From contig NC_090943.1 in the NCBI RefSeq assembly GCF_040807025.1, positions 141,818,764 to 141,882,763 on the forward strand: a stretch of 64,000 bases of DNA, read 5' to 3'. A program made the position numbers and the translations under genes. Positions 25,309 to 37,900 of the stretch are shown piece by piece (the stretch's first letter is position 1; each line of letters begins with the position of its first letter). This DNA comes from Struthio camelus. Taxonomy: Eukaryota > Chordata > Aves > Struthioniformes > Struthionidae. Under the pieces are notes generated by a model that searched no databases, had not been told where the DNA came from, and worked only from the letters and a program-made list of their open reading frames with translations.

Positions 25309-26180
25309 CTTAAAATGTGGATTGGATGTATTAGGCTTAGAAAATAGCAGGTAAGAACTTTCTTTCTTTCCAGTACCTTCATGCCCGGAGCAGGGATATC
25401 TAAAGCAAAACCGCCCAGCCCTGGAATAAAGGGGGAGCAAAGAGACCAGTTTGCCCTTCAGTGCCTCCTCCATCCTGCACGGTGAGGCTGCTTTAGGGAG
25501 AGGCACAGTCCGCCAGGACAGAGACAGAAAGCCTTTCGAGAAGGCAGCTGAGGGCTGCCGGGGTGGAGGAGGGTGGGCTTTTTTTTCTTTCCTTCTTTCC
25601 TTTTTTTTTTTTCTCTTTCACCTGCACTATCCTGGGTGAATCCGGGTGCAGCTGATATATGGAAAAAGAAGAAGGATCCGAGTCAATATTTTTTTTCTTC
25701 GCTAAGCCAAGGGATAGGATTTTAATTATTTATCCTCCGAACCCTCTCCGGGTAAGACGCTGCTGGAGACAGTGGGATAGTCCTGCCTTGCACAATTATT
25801 AAAGAGACCGATCACGTACAGTGGAAGGATAAGAGGAGCCTCCTCGAGACCCGTTTTGCCTCCTGTGATCCGACACAGTTAAAAAAATGAAGGAGAGCAT
25901 TGCTACACTATTGAATTGATTGCTACCCCCCCTCACCCATCCCCCTTCCCGGCCTCCCCCCCCCCCCCCCGAACCACCACCACAACAAAAAAATCAGCTG
26001 GGATCTGCCTGCACCGGGACCTCCTTTCGCTCCGGCTCGGAGGTGGATGCATTTTTCATGAGCGCTAGGTGAACAGGTGCAAAGTGCGTTTGGGCGGCCC
26101 GGACCCGGACCCCGGCCCGCTTTCGTGGGGTGCGTGTGTGTCCGTGTGTGTGCATGTGTGTGGGGGGGTACTAGGAGATT

Positions 26181-26447
26181 ATGGAGAGCGGCGACCGGGA
26201 CATGTACCGCCAGTTTCAAGACTGGTGTCTCAGGACTTACGGGGACTCAGGAAAAACCAAGACGGTGACCCGTAAAAAATACGACCGGATCGTCCAGCTC
26301 TTGAATGGCTCCGAGTCGAGCTCCACGGATAATGCCAAATTCAAATTCTGGGTCAAATCTAAAGGCTTCCAGCTCGGCAATTCGGACGAGGTCAGTGGTG
26401 GTGCTGGAGGAGGGAAGCAAGTGCTGTACGTGCCAGTCAAAACCACG
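26181..26447 (+). CDS. NOL4: NOL4 coding exon 1 (nucleolar protein 4, N-terminus)
   Basis: Encodes residues 1-89 of NOL4, a conserved vertebrate nuclear/nucleolar protein of poorly known biochemical role, mainly expressed in brain and testis. The translation opens MESGDRDMYRQFQDWCLRTY and has a basic patch at residues 25-36 (KTKTVTRKKYDR), a serine-rich stretch (44-49), FKFWVKSKGF (54-63), a glycine-rich linker (73-78) and ends KQVLYVPVKTT. The start is ATG at 26,181 with A at -3 and G at +4; an in-frame TAG lies at 26,172-26,174. The exon ends at acg|gttagt, phase 0, and joins exon 2 (61,545), which starts DGVGVDEK. The donor gttagt is weaker than GTRAGT. The open frame runs on to 26,966, but that part is low-complexity intron. 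The paralogue NOL4L is the main alternative; I favour NOL4 from remembered similarity across both exons. Confidence 0.93.
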
Positions 26448-26784
26448 GTTAGTAGAGAATTGTCTTCCTTGTTCTATGTCGACCGCTGCAGCCCATGCCG
26501 GGAGAGAGAGGAAAAGGGGGAGCCACAGCCACAGTTGGCTCGTTTCTCCCTCTTCCCCCAAGTCATCATCACCATGTTGCATTTGCGTGTCACATTATAC
26601 ACTGCTCAGGTCTTTGTGGTCCTTTTCTTGCAAGCGATCACGCACAAAGCGCACCGTGCCGCCCCCGCCTCCCGCGCCGGTGCGGCGGTCCCGGGGAGGG
26701 CCATTGTCCCGCCGCCGGCCGCGCTCCTGCCTTTGTGCGCAGGCCGCGCCGCGCCGCGCCGCGCTGCGCTGCGCTGTGCCGCCC

Positions 26785-26832
26785 GGCCCCGGCCCCGGCC
26801 CCGGCCCCGGCCCCGGCCCCGGCCCCGGCCCC
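26785..26832 (+). repeat. (GGCCCC)8 hexanucleotide repeat in intron 1
   Basis: Eight perfect tandem GGCCCC units, reading as GGGGCC on the minus strand, begin 338 bp after the exon 1 donor. The flanks are also GC-rich with gcgct and gccgc runs. The minus-strand form is a classic G-quadruplex former. In the sense transcript the RNA would be C-rich GGCCCC. Confidence 0.95.
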
Positions 26833-28631
26833 GGCGCCCTCGCCGGCCGGCTGCTTCCACGGCGCGCCGCGCCGCGCAGCCCTGCCGGCACAAAGCCAAG
26901 CGTGGCGCTGGTCGGTTATTTGGGGGTTTCCCCAGGATATCTTTTTTTTTTTTTTTTCTTTTTTAATTGTTAGACCGCAGCCCTTGAGGCACCGAGCAGC
27001 GGGAAGGTGCCTTGCTGGCTCTGAAGTGCGGCTGTGCTATTAAGGGGAGCGGGGAGAGGATGCTCAACAAAGGGAGATGGGTTTCCACATGATCAAATGG
27101 TGTATTTTGTTACTCTTTCTGGGATTGCCCAAGTCTCACAGCCATAAAGCTGAAACCCAGTTGATGCGATACAGTAGCGCTGCATCCCTGGCAGGCTCTG
27201 AAGCTGCATAGCTAGACGCAGGTCTAACAGCGGAAGAGCTATTATGCTTGGTGGTGGCAGGAGCTACAGATTTTCCTATTTAAGAAGATGGGAACTGTTT
27301 GCTACAAGTAGGTTTTGCCTATTGAACTCTCTTCACGTATCATTATTCCTACTTTTTTTATGCTCTAGGTCATATAAGCTAAGCTTCTGGTGGGGGGGGG
27401 GGAGTGAGGAGGAGGCTGAAAAGGAAACCCGGCAAATAACAATATTCCTGCCTGGGCATTTGGCTTGGATGTGCAGTACTGTCTTTTGCAGTGGAAGCTT
27501 ATTCTGACCTAGTGGGAAGGTTCCTGGGTGGCGCAGCAAAGGGGGCTTCTCGGAAAGTATTCTGGGTCTGCTGATGACGTAGGCTGCTGGGGAAATCTGC
27601 CTCTCTCTGCTTCACTGAAGTAATAAACCTGGGCATTCCCGGGGGCTGGTTTATATTTGCCCCTTTGTCATCGTTGCCGTCATGGCTGTGAGGAGGCAAA
27701 GGAGGGAAATTAATTTTAAGGAGTTTACAAATATGAAGATTGAAAGTGAAAGAGAAGCTCTGGACAGACTTTAATTCCCTCTCTATGGTTTTTATTCACA
27801 AAAGTGTTCTAGGTCTGCCTGCAGGTTCAGGTGATTTGATGTGTTTCTTTTCTACAATTAGAGAACAGATTGTTAATTTCTGACCCCAGCAGGTATTGTG
27901 GATGAAATTTATTTTTCAGTGAAATTTGAAAACAGATGCATGTTATATGAAATTTGTCTACAACAGAAATCGTCAGTTAGGTTGTTTTTTTTAAATACTT
28001 CTTCTGCTAACTGGAATACTATTTTTGAAGAGCCAGCAGGCAGGATTTTATTCCTAAGAGTATTCATTTCACAGTAAATACAAAATGGTAAGCAAATTCA
28101 GTATTTTTTGGAGTAAAACTACGTTGACTACGCTAATGAACAGAAGGCTAACTTTAAGCTTAGAGATGGAATTTAAGAATTAAGTGGCATTCTGGGCCTG
28201 TGAAACAAAAGATTTTTCGGTGATCATCAATTTGTTTATTTCCTCTCACCTTTGCTAGGCCATGAAAGCTTGGAATCCCACCGTGCGTCCCCTCTTCTAT
28301 TTTATTTTCAGATCAAATGTTCACATTTTTTCTTTACTTATTTTCTTTAGAGATTTCAATCAGGGGTCGAGCTCCTTCCTGGTCTTACCTTTGTGGCAAA
28401 TCATAACTTCAGCTGTGAGTGTCTGTGTATGTTTCTACATACACATATACGTATTCATACTCATGTAGAAATAACTACCTTTAAATAGTTTTAACAACCA
28501 AGCAGCCCTCATAACAAAAGGAAGGAAAGCTATTATGACAGATATATAAACAGTTTCAGAATATCTGTACATTATGTGAACAAAAACATGTAAATCCTTA
28601 TGCAAAAGGTCTTGCATTTTAGGTAAAATTT

Positions 28632-28651
28632 CTTCCTTCCTTCCTTCCTTT
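28632..28651 (+). repeat. (TTCC)n microsatellite
   Basis: About five tandem TTCC units in intron 1. Confidence 0.8.
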
Positions 28652-29489
28652 TTGCTTGCTTCCTCTAACCTGTTAGCCAGCATAAATGAGAAAAGGTTAT
28701 TCTCAGCGTTCTTATACAACCATCAGCTCTGAGGAACAAGTGCTCCCCTCCCTCCTAAAAACAGGAAGCTAGTGTCACCATCCAATCACCAAATGCAGGG
28801 GAGTGATTTAAGTAGATCTTAAATAGCGTGGCAGTAGATCTTGATAGTTTGGCAACTATTTGTATGAGCTACTGCTAGGAAAGGGTCAGTGTGCAGCAGG
28901 TGCTGAATTCTCCAAAACAACCCGTTGTACACAATATGGATGCAGTTCCTATCCCAGAGAAAGCCAGTGGCAAAGCTCCTATCGACTTAAACAGGCCTAG
29001 GATTTCACCCAGCCTGAAATGATAACGTATAGAGGAAATACAGGATTTTCATTGGACAAGTAATTGTTGGTAAGCCTTAAAAGCCCATTTTCTCATTTCC
29101 TTAACTCTTCCTGGTTAAAGTTTATTAACGTATGACCGTTTAGAACTATCCACCTTGTTTTGTTATTTTTGTCTCACTGTTATCACATATATTTGAAATT
29201 GTCCAGTCCACAGAGAGAGACACAAACAGTATCAGATCCCCAAACAGTGATTCCCTCCCTCATCCTCTCCCTCTTCTGTCTATCACTCGATCTCACCATA
29301 GGTAAAAGTAATTTCAATTTAAAATTAATCACTGCTGGCAGCGTGAGCACTCCCTCTGTAATAACAGGATGGATGGATAGTAGTGGAATTTGGACTCTAA
29401 AGTCACAAGCTGGTCAAAAACAAGCAAATAGTATTAAAATACTTTGTTTGGAATTATTCTCTCCTTGAAGCTTTAAGATTTGTTGTTCA

Positions 29490-29660
29490 GCTTTGCTGTC
29501 AGCCAGAGAGATTTGCTCCTGATGGTGCTGTAATCCACTGCTGCTGGTAATTAGACATCATTACTGCTGCGTTAAAGGGAAAGAGAGAAGGAGAGAGGAC
29601 AGGCTGGGGCTAATTAACTACTTGATTCTAATGAAAGAAAGAGAGCCTGATAGCAACTGG
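29490..29660. promoter_or_regulatory. Candidate conserved non-coding element
   Basis: A low-repeat stretch with clustered homeodomain-type sites: ggtaattagacatcatta (TAATTAG at 29,548-29,554) and ctaattaactacttgattc (TAATTAA at 29,611-29,617). The composition resembles developmental enhancers common in introns of neural genes. This is inference from motif density only; conservation was not tested. Confidence 0.3.
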
Positions 29661-32600
29661 GAGGTTGCACCGGAACAGGATAGATGTACAACACAGACTT
29701 AATTGAAGCAAGGGTATCTTGCAGGCTTACAGTAGCTGAAGCTTGGTCTACTTTCATGCTCTGTGGACAGCAGCACACTAGGTTTTATTCTGTTTTTTCC
29801 CTTGCCTGGATGGTGAGTAGCTCAAATTCTCAGGCCTACCTTAAATATCAATTTTAAGGATGCCAGCAAAGAGAGTGCCTGGGTGATTATGGGTTGGCTT
29901 TATCTATTTTACTGGTATGGTCTCCTCAAGAGCAACAGGAACAAATCAATTTCTGAACATTCACATCCCTCTGTGGCCTAGGAGATGCACTTTTGGTCAC
30001 CAAGCAACAACATCCCCTGCAAAACAGCCATTTTAGGTCCAGAGTGGGACAATACACAGAAAGGTATTTGTACATGCAGCCCAGTGAATATTTCACTTCT
30101 GCAACTTTTCAGATTGCTGCTGTTATTGTCATATGTTTTCCTCCTTTAAGCCCAAGCTGCACTTCATGAGAATTGTGAAATGATGCCTAGCCTAGATACA
30201 CTGTATAAATGTGTTAGACCAAGAAATATGCCAAATGGCTGACAGTAATTAGTATCAACTTTTAATGGTTGGTACTCCCGATCCCTAAGAATGTGCAGAA
30301 TTAACATCACTAATATAGCATCTTTTTAAACAGTATACACGATTTTTATGATTTTGGGGGGTATTTTCTGCAAAGCTCTTTTTCTGGAATTACTTATTCA
30401 TTAGCAACTTGAGAACAAAGAAATACAAATTTATTTTCACCACTTTTCTTTCTCTTGCTTTATGTTTTTCATAGTCAGATATATGGCTCCTAAAATCAGC
30501 CTTAATTTAAAAATATATAAGTTACAAAAGAAGGACCCAAGCCGTATCAGTAGATTCTAAACCGAACTTTTCTTTAAAAAAGAAGGGCCTACATGTTTGC
30601 AAGGATATGTCTCAAAGTATGGAATACAAGCTGTATTAGCAAACTGAGGACTGCAGCCTCAAAGGCCAGTTTCTGATTGCCTTTGTCATTGTTAATTTCA
30701 AAAAATTTCGCTGACTTAAATCACAAGCCTAACGTATGAATTTTCCTGTGTCGTCTTTTATAAACATTATAACTATAAACATAGAATGAACTTTCATTCA
30801 GAAACAAAATTATGTTTAGTTTATTTAAATCATTGTATCTTCCAGGAGGATCTGGTACCTCTTGGATTTCTGCTAGCAGAACAGGGGGGTGCTCTACAGG
30901 TGTAGGGCTGTACTACTGGACCTGATTACAGGATTTAGGGCTTAAAAATGACAGGCTAGTGAGTTCTATGGAATAGGGTGCATCCCAGCCCACCTTGTTC
31001 TATTATTGATGAAAAATAGTAGATTGAAATGCAAGTGTATTGTTCATTTGATTTTATATAGATGACTTTATGAACAATAACATGTAAGAAAAAATCACAG
31101 TATAAATAGCTTATATATCAAACATGGAGTTTTAAATTATCTTACGTTTTAAATTATGTTCATTCTTTTGGGACATTTTAGAGCAATTGAAAATATGCAG
31201 CTTTGCTTCATTACATTTCTATTCTTGTAGCCATCAATATTAAAAATTAATAAAAGAGTTTCGGTAGCTCTGTAGCCTACTGAACTGTCCGCACATAATG
31301 GGAATAAGTATCACATAAAGGTGAGGTTGAGAGTGGGCTATAATTCATCCCAAGGTACAATTCTGCAGTAGTTTACAGTCTTGTTAAATGCACCTTCCAG
31401 GCTCAAAAGCCTGAATACAGTAAAACCCCGCAGCATCCATCCCATTCTAACTGTCCTTCACGTTTTCCTTAGCCATTGTTCAGGTCTTCAGAGCTTTGTC
31501 TCCTCCAGCTACCCACACCCTCTATCCTGCTGTTTTCAGACCTCCCAATGGACTCTGTGAGGAGGGAAGCTGGTGAATCAGACAGACTGTTGGAAAATGG
31601 TCATAGCAGATGGAACAAAATGGTTTAGTTGGCAACTCTTAATGTAGGCATTCAGCTAAGTGTGCATGAATAAAGAGAATAACTGTCCTGAAATTTAAAA
31701 ATGTTAAAGTGGCCATATGTAAGATGCTATCTCCACATGTGTGTATGTGTGAGGGAAGCAAAGAGAGAAGGATTTGGGATATCATGGTAACAATGTTGAG
31801 CTAGAATTTTCCAAAGAAAGATGAGTCAAAGAGAGTAAATTTTTTAAAAGAGAACATTTTGAAGTGCTTCCTCTGTAAAACTAGAAAATATTACTTTATT
31901 AGAACTTAGAATTACTAGTTAGAATTACTTAGAAAGATAAAATAGGGTCTATAGGTGTTCTATGAAGTGACAATGTGCCAAAAGTAGACATTTGATTAAA
32001 GTGAGTAACACGGGGACTTTGTCTTTTCAGTGTAGCAATACAAAGTAAAAAAAAAAAAAAAACAACAAACCTACCCCTACTAATATATCCACTCTATATA
32101 TGCATACATACAGCGAAAGACAGAATGACAGATTCAATGCTGTCGCCCAGTAAAGGTCAAGCGTGTAGCTTGAAAGCCCAAATCTTTGCAGTGATCAAAA
32201 AAACCCTTCCAGTTTAATTTTCAGGCTGCTGAGAACCTTTGCTGAGAAGACTGAGGCGATAGTGAACTTGATTCTTTGCTGTTTTACCTCAGTCTCTTGT
32301 CAGTGAAGCTGCATTAGATTCAGTAATAACGTAGCATGGTGGAGACTCCAGCTCAGACACTTTAATGCTTATTTTCTTCAAAGGTACCAAGTATTCTTTC
32401 TGTAGCTACCTAAGGGTGTTATGATTAATGAAAAGTTAGAAGGTATTTGCTAGCAGGTTAGTGCTAGACTGGGCTGATGTGCATCAGTACAACATAATGG
32501 TATTTTTCAGATTTTTTTATGCTGATAGCATTCCCCCTCCCCGCCCCCCAACTTCTGGCGGGTTCACCATTGTTCTTGTTCTGCACTCTGTACAGAACAG

Positions 32601-34329
32601 AGATGCAGTCTGGAGAGACTACACGTATATATGCATAAAAACTTCATGTGGGAGTTTTGGTTTGCTTTTTGAAAGAAGGCAACCAGCAGCTGCTGGTTCT
32701 GGTCTGGAGAAAGTTATTTGCGTCCTGAGCTTCTGAGAATGCAGCAAACAGCCGTCAAGAGTTTTCTGGTAAAAGAGGAATAAAACAAACAGGAGAAATG
32801 TTGAGGAGAGATTTAAGTGAGGTAGATGTGGAGAAAGATGAAAAGATAGCATGGCAGTAAACACTCTCCAGGAAGATCCTACCAGATTCTTATCCTTCAG
32901 GCCTCCCATGCATCACAGAGCATCACAGGAATCTTTTGCTCTTTGCTGAATAGGTTGAACTTACTCAGCACAGCTTCCAAAATGAGTAGAGCTTTCCAGA
33001 ACATAGACGATGTTTTGATTTTGCGTATGTCATTTAAACCTGCTAGAAGCCTCTCTAACTTGAGAAAGCTCAGGAGATATCAGCTAGTACATGAAAGTTA
33101 TGTTTGTATTGTCCTGCAGCAGCAGTGAAAGTAATGCTGTAGCTTTTTAAAATTAAGTTTTTGTTCTATTTAAGTAGATAAGCCTCACAACCTTACATTG
33201 CTGCTAGCAAGGAATTTTCTTACTGGCCTATGAACACAACATAACCAGATAGGCAAGAACGACTTCTACAAGTTAGATAGTTAAATATTCTGAATGCAAT
33301 GGACTTGCACAGAAATCACCAGGTCTTGTACGATATCATTTTTATTGCAGATACTGTATACGTTGACGGTTACTGACAGTTACTATGTGAATGTGCAGGG
33401 ACTAAAGCTAGTTGCTTAAATGGAAGGCAGAATTTGAATCATTTACTTGTGTGTGTGGATACCCTTCAACTTAAGGGCTATCTGTAGTGAATGTTTTACT
33501 TAAAAAAATCTAATCTATGCTAGAGTTGACCTCAAGAAAATACTTTTTTTTCCCAGAAATAAATATTCTGTATAGACTTGGAAGGGTAATTTTTACTAAC
33601 TGAGCTATCTGAGCCTAGGATGAAACTCATTCAACCTTTTTCATTTAAGAGACTATAATTAAGCTCCTCCAGTAAATGAAATCTTACCAGTAAGATCCTG
33701 TGTCTGAAAGTTTTGTAAATTTTGTTACGCCAAAGATTTTAATGTAACATGAGACTGACACTGTAATGTTTTGACTGTACTTAAGAATACGTATGGGGTG
33801 ACATCCCCTTATACTTAAAATGACTTTGACTTGAACTCACAGTACAATCTTTGAATGAGTAAAGTAAGTTTTGTGATTGCTCTGTGTTGCCTGTGGACCT
33901 AGGTATACCAGTAGGAACACTGCCAAGTGATTTTGTACAAGATCTTTGTTCAAGGTAGACTCAAAGCTGAAGCAACTGCCGCTAAATCATGACTTTCCTG
34001 TACGGTAACGCAGCAGTTGCATTGGTGCCTGGAAAATCAAACTTATGAATGGACCAATGTTCACTACCCTGAGCTGACAGAAGCTGAATAGTAAGCAAAT
34101 AATTATACAATTTTTTAAATGCATCAAGAGAAGTACAGCTAAGGTATGGCCAGAGGTTTCAGCAGACAGCAAAGACCATCAGAAATGCATTTTTCACTGC
34201 CTATCTTCTGTGCTGTGGGTGATAAGGAAATACCTACAGATTACATACATGACATATCTAAAGATTACATTTTTCAGGTGATGAAACTGAAGAATTGTTG
34301 TCAGAAATAGAGGACTAAAAAGAGGTGAT

Positions 34330-34760
34330 GGCAACTCCAGATGTTAATTGCAGTATATCACCAGGACTAATACAAATCTAGGACCACTCAAGAAGTTAAG
34401 AGTGAAATAACTAAAATATATTAAAATATATCATTTGCCACTATATACAGCAATGATACTGGAGTATGGCTAAAAATCTATTTAAAAAAAAAGGGTGGTA
34501 AAGACAGTTCACTCACAGAAATGACAGACCAATGAACCATATTTCGACACCAGCAAAAATCAATAAGAAAATCATTAAAATAAAGTTAAGTGTCCATATG
34601 AACTGTACCTGTTTGATGCAACTAGTCTGGATTTTGTAAGGGTTAACTATGTTTTTCTAACCTGTCAGATGTTCAAAAGCCTTTTAAAAATAATGTTCAG
34701 GTCAAAATTTGGTTTTGGCTTCCTTTTGAAACAAAAGGAATCTGATACTGACTTTACTAA
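34330..34760 (+). mobile_element. Ancient CR1-clade LINE fragment, + strand
   Basis: The run tttgatgcaactagtctgg followed by attttgtaagggttaac matches the CR1 ORF2 segment that encodes GF(V/C)(R/K)G near the RT palm. It is followed at the right spacing by a stretch reading like 'aaaagcctttt' (QKAF motif region). Multiple stops and indels mark an old copy. It is in + orientation, opposite to the two young CR1 copies. Confidence 0.6.
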
Positions 34761-34854
34761 AGCAGGGTTGAAACTCCAGATAGGATGACATAAATTAAGG
34801 TTGGTGAAGAGTTGGGAAACCATAGGAAGTGTTTGACAGCTATGCAAATGCAAC

Positions 34855-34920
34855 CCAATGTATACATGTGTGTGTATATACATGTATATATACCCAAATA
34901 TACATACACACGCATATATG
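34855..34920. repeat. TA/TG microsatellite cluster
   Basis: Interrupted tgtgtgtatata, catgtatatata and catacacacgcata runs. Mixed alternating purine-pyrimidine simple repeat. Confidence 0.75.
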
Positions 34921-37900
34921 TCTACATAACCCAGATAACTGAAGGGGTTTCAACATTTGGTGGAGATGCAAATTAAGTTAAGCAAGTTAAGGAAGAACTG
35001 GGAGGGAAAACAGAAATATCATAATAAAGGAAAAAAGGAGGAATCATGGCAGGCAGAATTCCCTGCAGACCATTGCCAGAAAATTTACCTTTTATGCCAC
35101 TGCCATTGTGATATTAGCTTTCTGAAATGATAAGAAGAATTCAGGCTTTTCAATCGTATTTGAAATTTACAGATTTGGCATAACCTCTCAAGGGAAATAT
35201 TTAGGAATAATTTCAAACAAATCAGTGGGCACACCCTTCTTAGTGCATAGCAGGAGTAACAAAAATCAGCAATAGGAAGGGGATAGAGAAGATTTTGAAA
35301 ACATATTCTTCTCATTTAATTAAATAGTATGTCCTTGCCTTTAATAATATGCTCAGTGTATTTACCTCATTTCCAAAAGGTCATAACAGAGATGAAAGTT
35401 CCAGGGAAGCTAACTAAGCTAATTAAGGAAAAGGGGTGCTTCCAAAAGAACTACATTTTAATAGTTAAATCACACAGAGAGCTGAACATTAAGAGAAAAT
35501 GCACAGCAGAAAACAGACATAAAAAGTTCAGAGATATGGTGTGATATAAAGACTAATGCTTAGCAGAAAGAAAACTTACCAGCCCCCCTTTTTAACCCTA
35601 TTCCATCTTGTAAGAATATTTTGACAATTAAGAGGTAAACACCTAGGTCATTGTTTTATAACACTTAATGGTGGGAGTGGAAAGTCTGCATTGCAGCCCC
35701 CAGAGAAATTCTGATTGATTCAGCTGGAATTTCTTCCAAGGATTTCACAAGAGAGTGATAGCTCCACGGCTCTTTGTAAGGATGCAGTATTGCTCTGTAT
35801 GTCAGTTCAGCTTTGCTGGCTGGTGCAGAACAGAGGACAAGGTTATTCCTGCCTTTCTGTTCCCCTAGGACTGCTGGCACCGGTGATGGCACTTACCTGG
35901 AACAACATGGCTTATTGTTACATAGAATCAAGGAACACCTCCATAGGTTTTCCCCACAGAGTGTTTATCAGGGTTAGTTGTATTCTAGCCCATACAGTCA
36001 ACACAAGGAAAGACGTGTGGAGTGTCCTGAAATCCCAGCATCTTCCTGTTCCCTTCCCCTACATACTGGATTTCAGTATTGGTGGTGGCCCCAACACTCA
36101 TGATCTTGTTTCATGTCTAGTTCTCAGAATAGCTTAGTAAGTTTTAGGTATGTATTTTGATGTTGGCAGAAGCTAAGAGACAAAAATATTGTCATTACTG
36201 CATAATGCAATTGGATGCATCATATTTTGTTTCGGGATATATTTGTTAATTTACTAATTACTGACCTCTGAAACATCTTTTATAGACTCCCTTGGAGACT
36301 GGAACTAGGTGGTTCATCGGTCAGTTTGACAGTAGCAGTTTCTATGACTCGTTGCTGTAGTGATATTATTAGTCTGGAAGAAGGAAGGGTATTGTTATTT
36401 TTCAAGCTCTGGCACAATCCTACGTAGACTAGTGCACAGCATCACAGTGATTTAGACAAACTTTGCAATGAACTACCTTTATTTTCCAATTTACTCTATT
36501 TCTGATGAAAACTAACATGTTGTTTTCACCTCAACATTTTTGACTACTTGTTGTCCTAGCATTTTCTATTGCAGCTTGTTGCAGCTATTTCCAAACTCTT
36601 AATATGATGAGAAGGGAAAAAAAAAAGGGAAAAAAAGAGCAGAATTATTTTAGAATTAATTGCGAATATGAGAAAAAAAATCACCTCTTTCAAACGGAGA
36701 GGATTCCTGGAAGACTTTAGTTTAGACCAGCCTTACCAGCAAGTGTGGCATATATGTATTTAGATGACTTGTCCCACTGCATTTCTCAAAAAATAGCAAC
36801 AGGAAAGAATAAAGAATGTAACTCATTCTTTTCTCCCTTAATATAGCCATAGTCGTAGATTTATTTTTTTACATCTTTTGATAGCCTCTGTCTCTTAGCA
36901 AAGCCCCACAGCCATGGTTGCCATAAAGTTAAAGAATTTCATTCGCAGCAAGCAAACAGCTTAGCCTTCTTTTAATGAACTCTGTCCTTTTATTACTATC
37001 TTTTTTTTTTTTTTAATAGTACTTACAATGAATATCAGGGGTCAGTCTAAAACCTATAGTTCAGACAGACCATATTCTCTTTACCCTTTTTGTCTCAATT
37101 TGGGACTATCCAACAAGGAGACAATACAGTAAGCTACGTATGGATGCAGCAGCAAAAACACAAATTTCTCGATAGGATGTATGCTGTAAGTTCATTGGAC
37201 TTTCACACTCCTTTTTTAGAAAACCTACACAGATAAATCATCTGCTTCATTTTGCTAGTATCAGCTAACAGTACAGCTGAGAGATGAATTTGGCATATAG
37301 TGAGTTTTCAAGGAGTTAAATTTCCAGTGAAATAAATAGTAAAGCAATAAAAATAAAGCTATTTTAGAGCAAAATAAAGCTAGTTAAAATACAACTTTTT
37401 TTTTCTTTTTTAATTGCCCTTCTAGATAGCAAATTCTAATAATATTCTCTCCAAATCAGCCCAATTTTGGCAAGATGCATTGGACTTCGAGGAAGTTGTA
37501 GAACTGAAAATATTATTTTTACTTGTTTTCCTACTTGAATCCTACGTTTTCTACTTGAACCCAGAAAATGATATTCAAAAAATGACTACAAGAAAACACT
37601 CTTAAATGGGAGAAAAAAATAACAGGTAGAATATTTTAATTTAATAGAATTCTAATGAACTGTGGCTTTTCCACTGTTCATCTTCAAAATTTAAGACATT
37701 TATATGTAGTTACCAGATTTTTTTCAAGAAATAAATGTTAAGTCAGGACACTTTTCACAAATACAGACTTAAAAAATTTTAACAGATTTTCATTATCATG
37801 TTTGCTGTAATTTTAAAGCAGGTAAACAAAGGACAACGGAGATGGTTATGTTAAAATATTTTAAAATTGATTAGTAATTTGCCTAGTAGATCCAAAGAGT

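Larger units (their letters stand above)
24871..26180 (+). other. NOL4: Probable NOL4 5' leader region
   Basis: This 1.3-kb stretch joins the CpG island to the NOL4 start codon. It contains a strong consensus splice donor (gcag|gtaagaac, GT at 25,351), a TATA-like box (cctataaagg, TATAAAG at 25,208-25,214), TA repeats (25,275-25,308), a long pyrimidine tract (25,579-25,619), a C15 run (25,956-25,970) and GT repeats (26,131-26,162). Four very short ATG uORFs lie between 25,887 and 26,174. An open frame at 24,970-25,188 has no family I recognise. Whether the mRNA leader is continuous or spliced cannot be decided here. Confidence 0.5.
26020..27060. promoter_or_regulatory. GC-rich CpG region around NOL4 exon 1
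   Basis: CpG-rich sequence covers coding exon 1 and the first 600 bases of intron 1, most strongly at 26,640-26,900 where the GGCCCC repeat sits. It ends at a T-rich run (26,941-26,965). It is separated from the larger upstream island by the AT-richer leader, so there are two GC peaks at the 5' end of the gene. Confidence 0.6.
27061..34329 (+). other. NOL4 intron 1, part 1: no gene seen
   Basis: AT-rich intronic DNA. It holds a short TTCC microsatellite (28,632-28,651), an A-run (32,047-32,062) and a candidate conserved element at 29,490-29,660. Open frames are short and unrecognised. Confidence 0.55.

Noticed and set aside
26448..27043. Continuation of the exon 1 frame to 26,966 and overlapping frames of about 180-220 codons
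   Set aside because: The conserved NOL4 sequence ends exactly at the splice donor, and the rest is low-complexity GC-rich sequence including the GGCCCC repeat.
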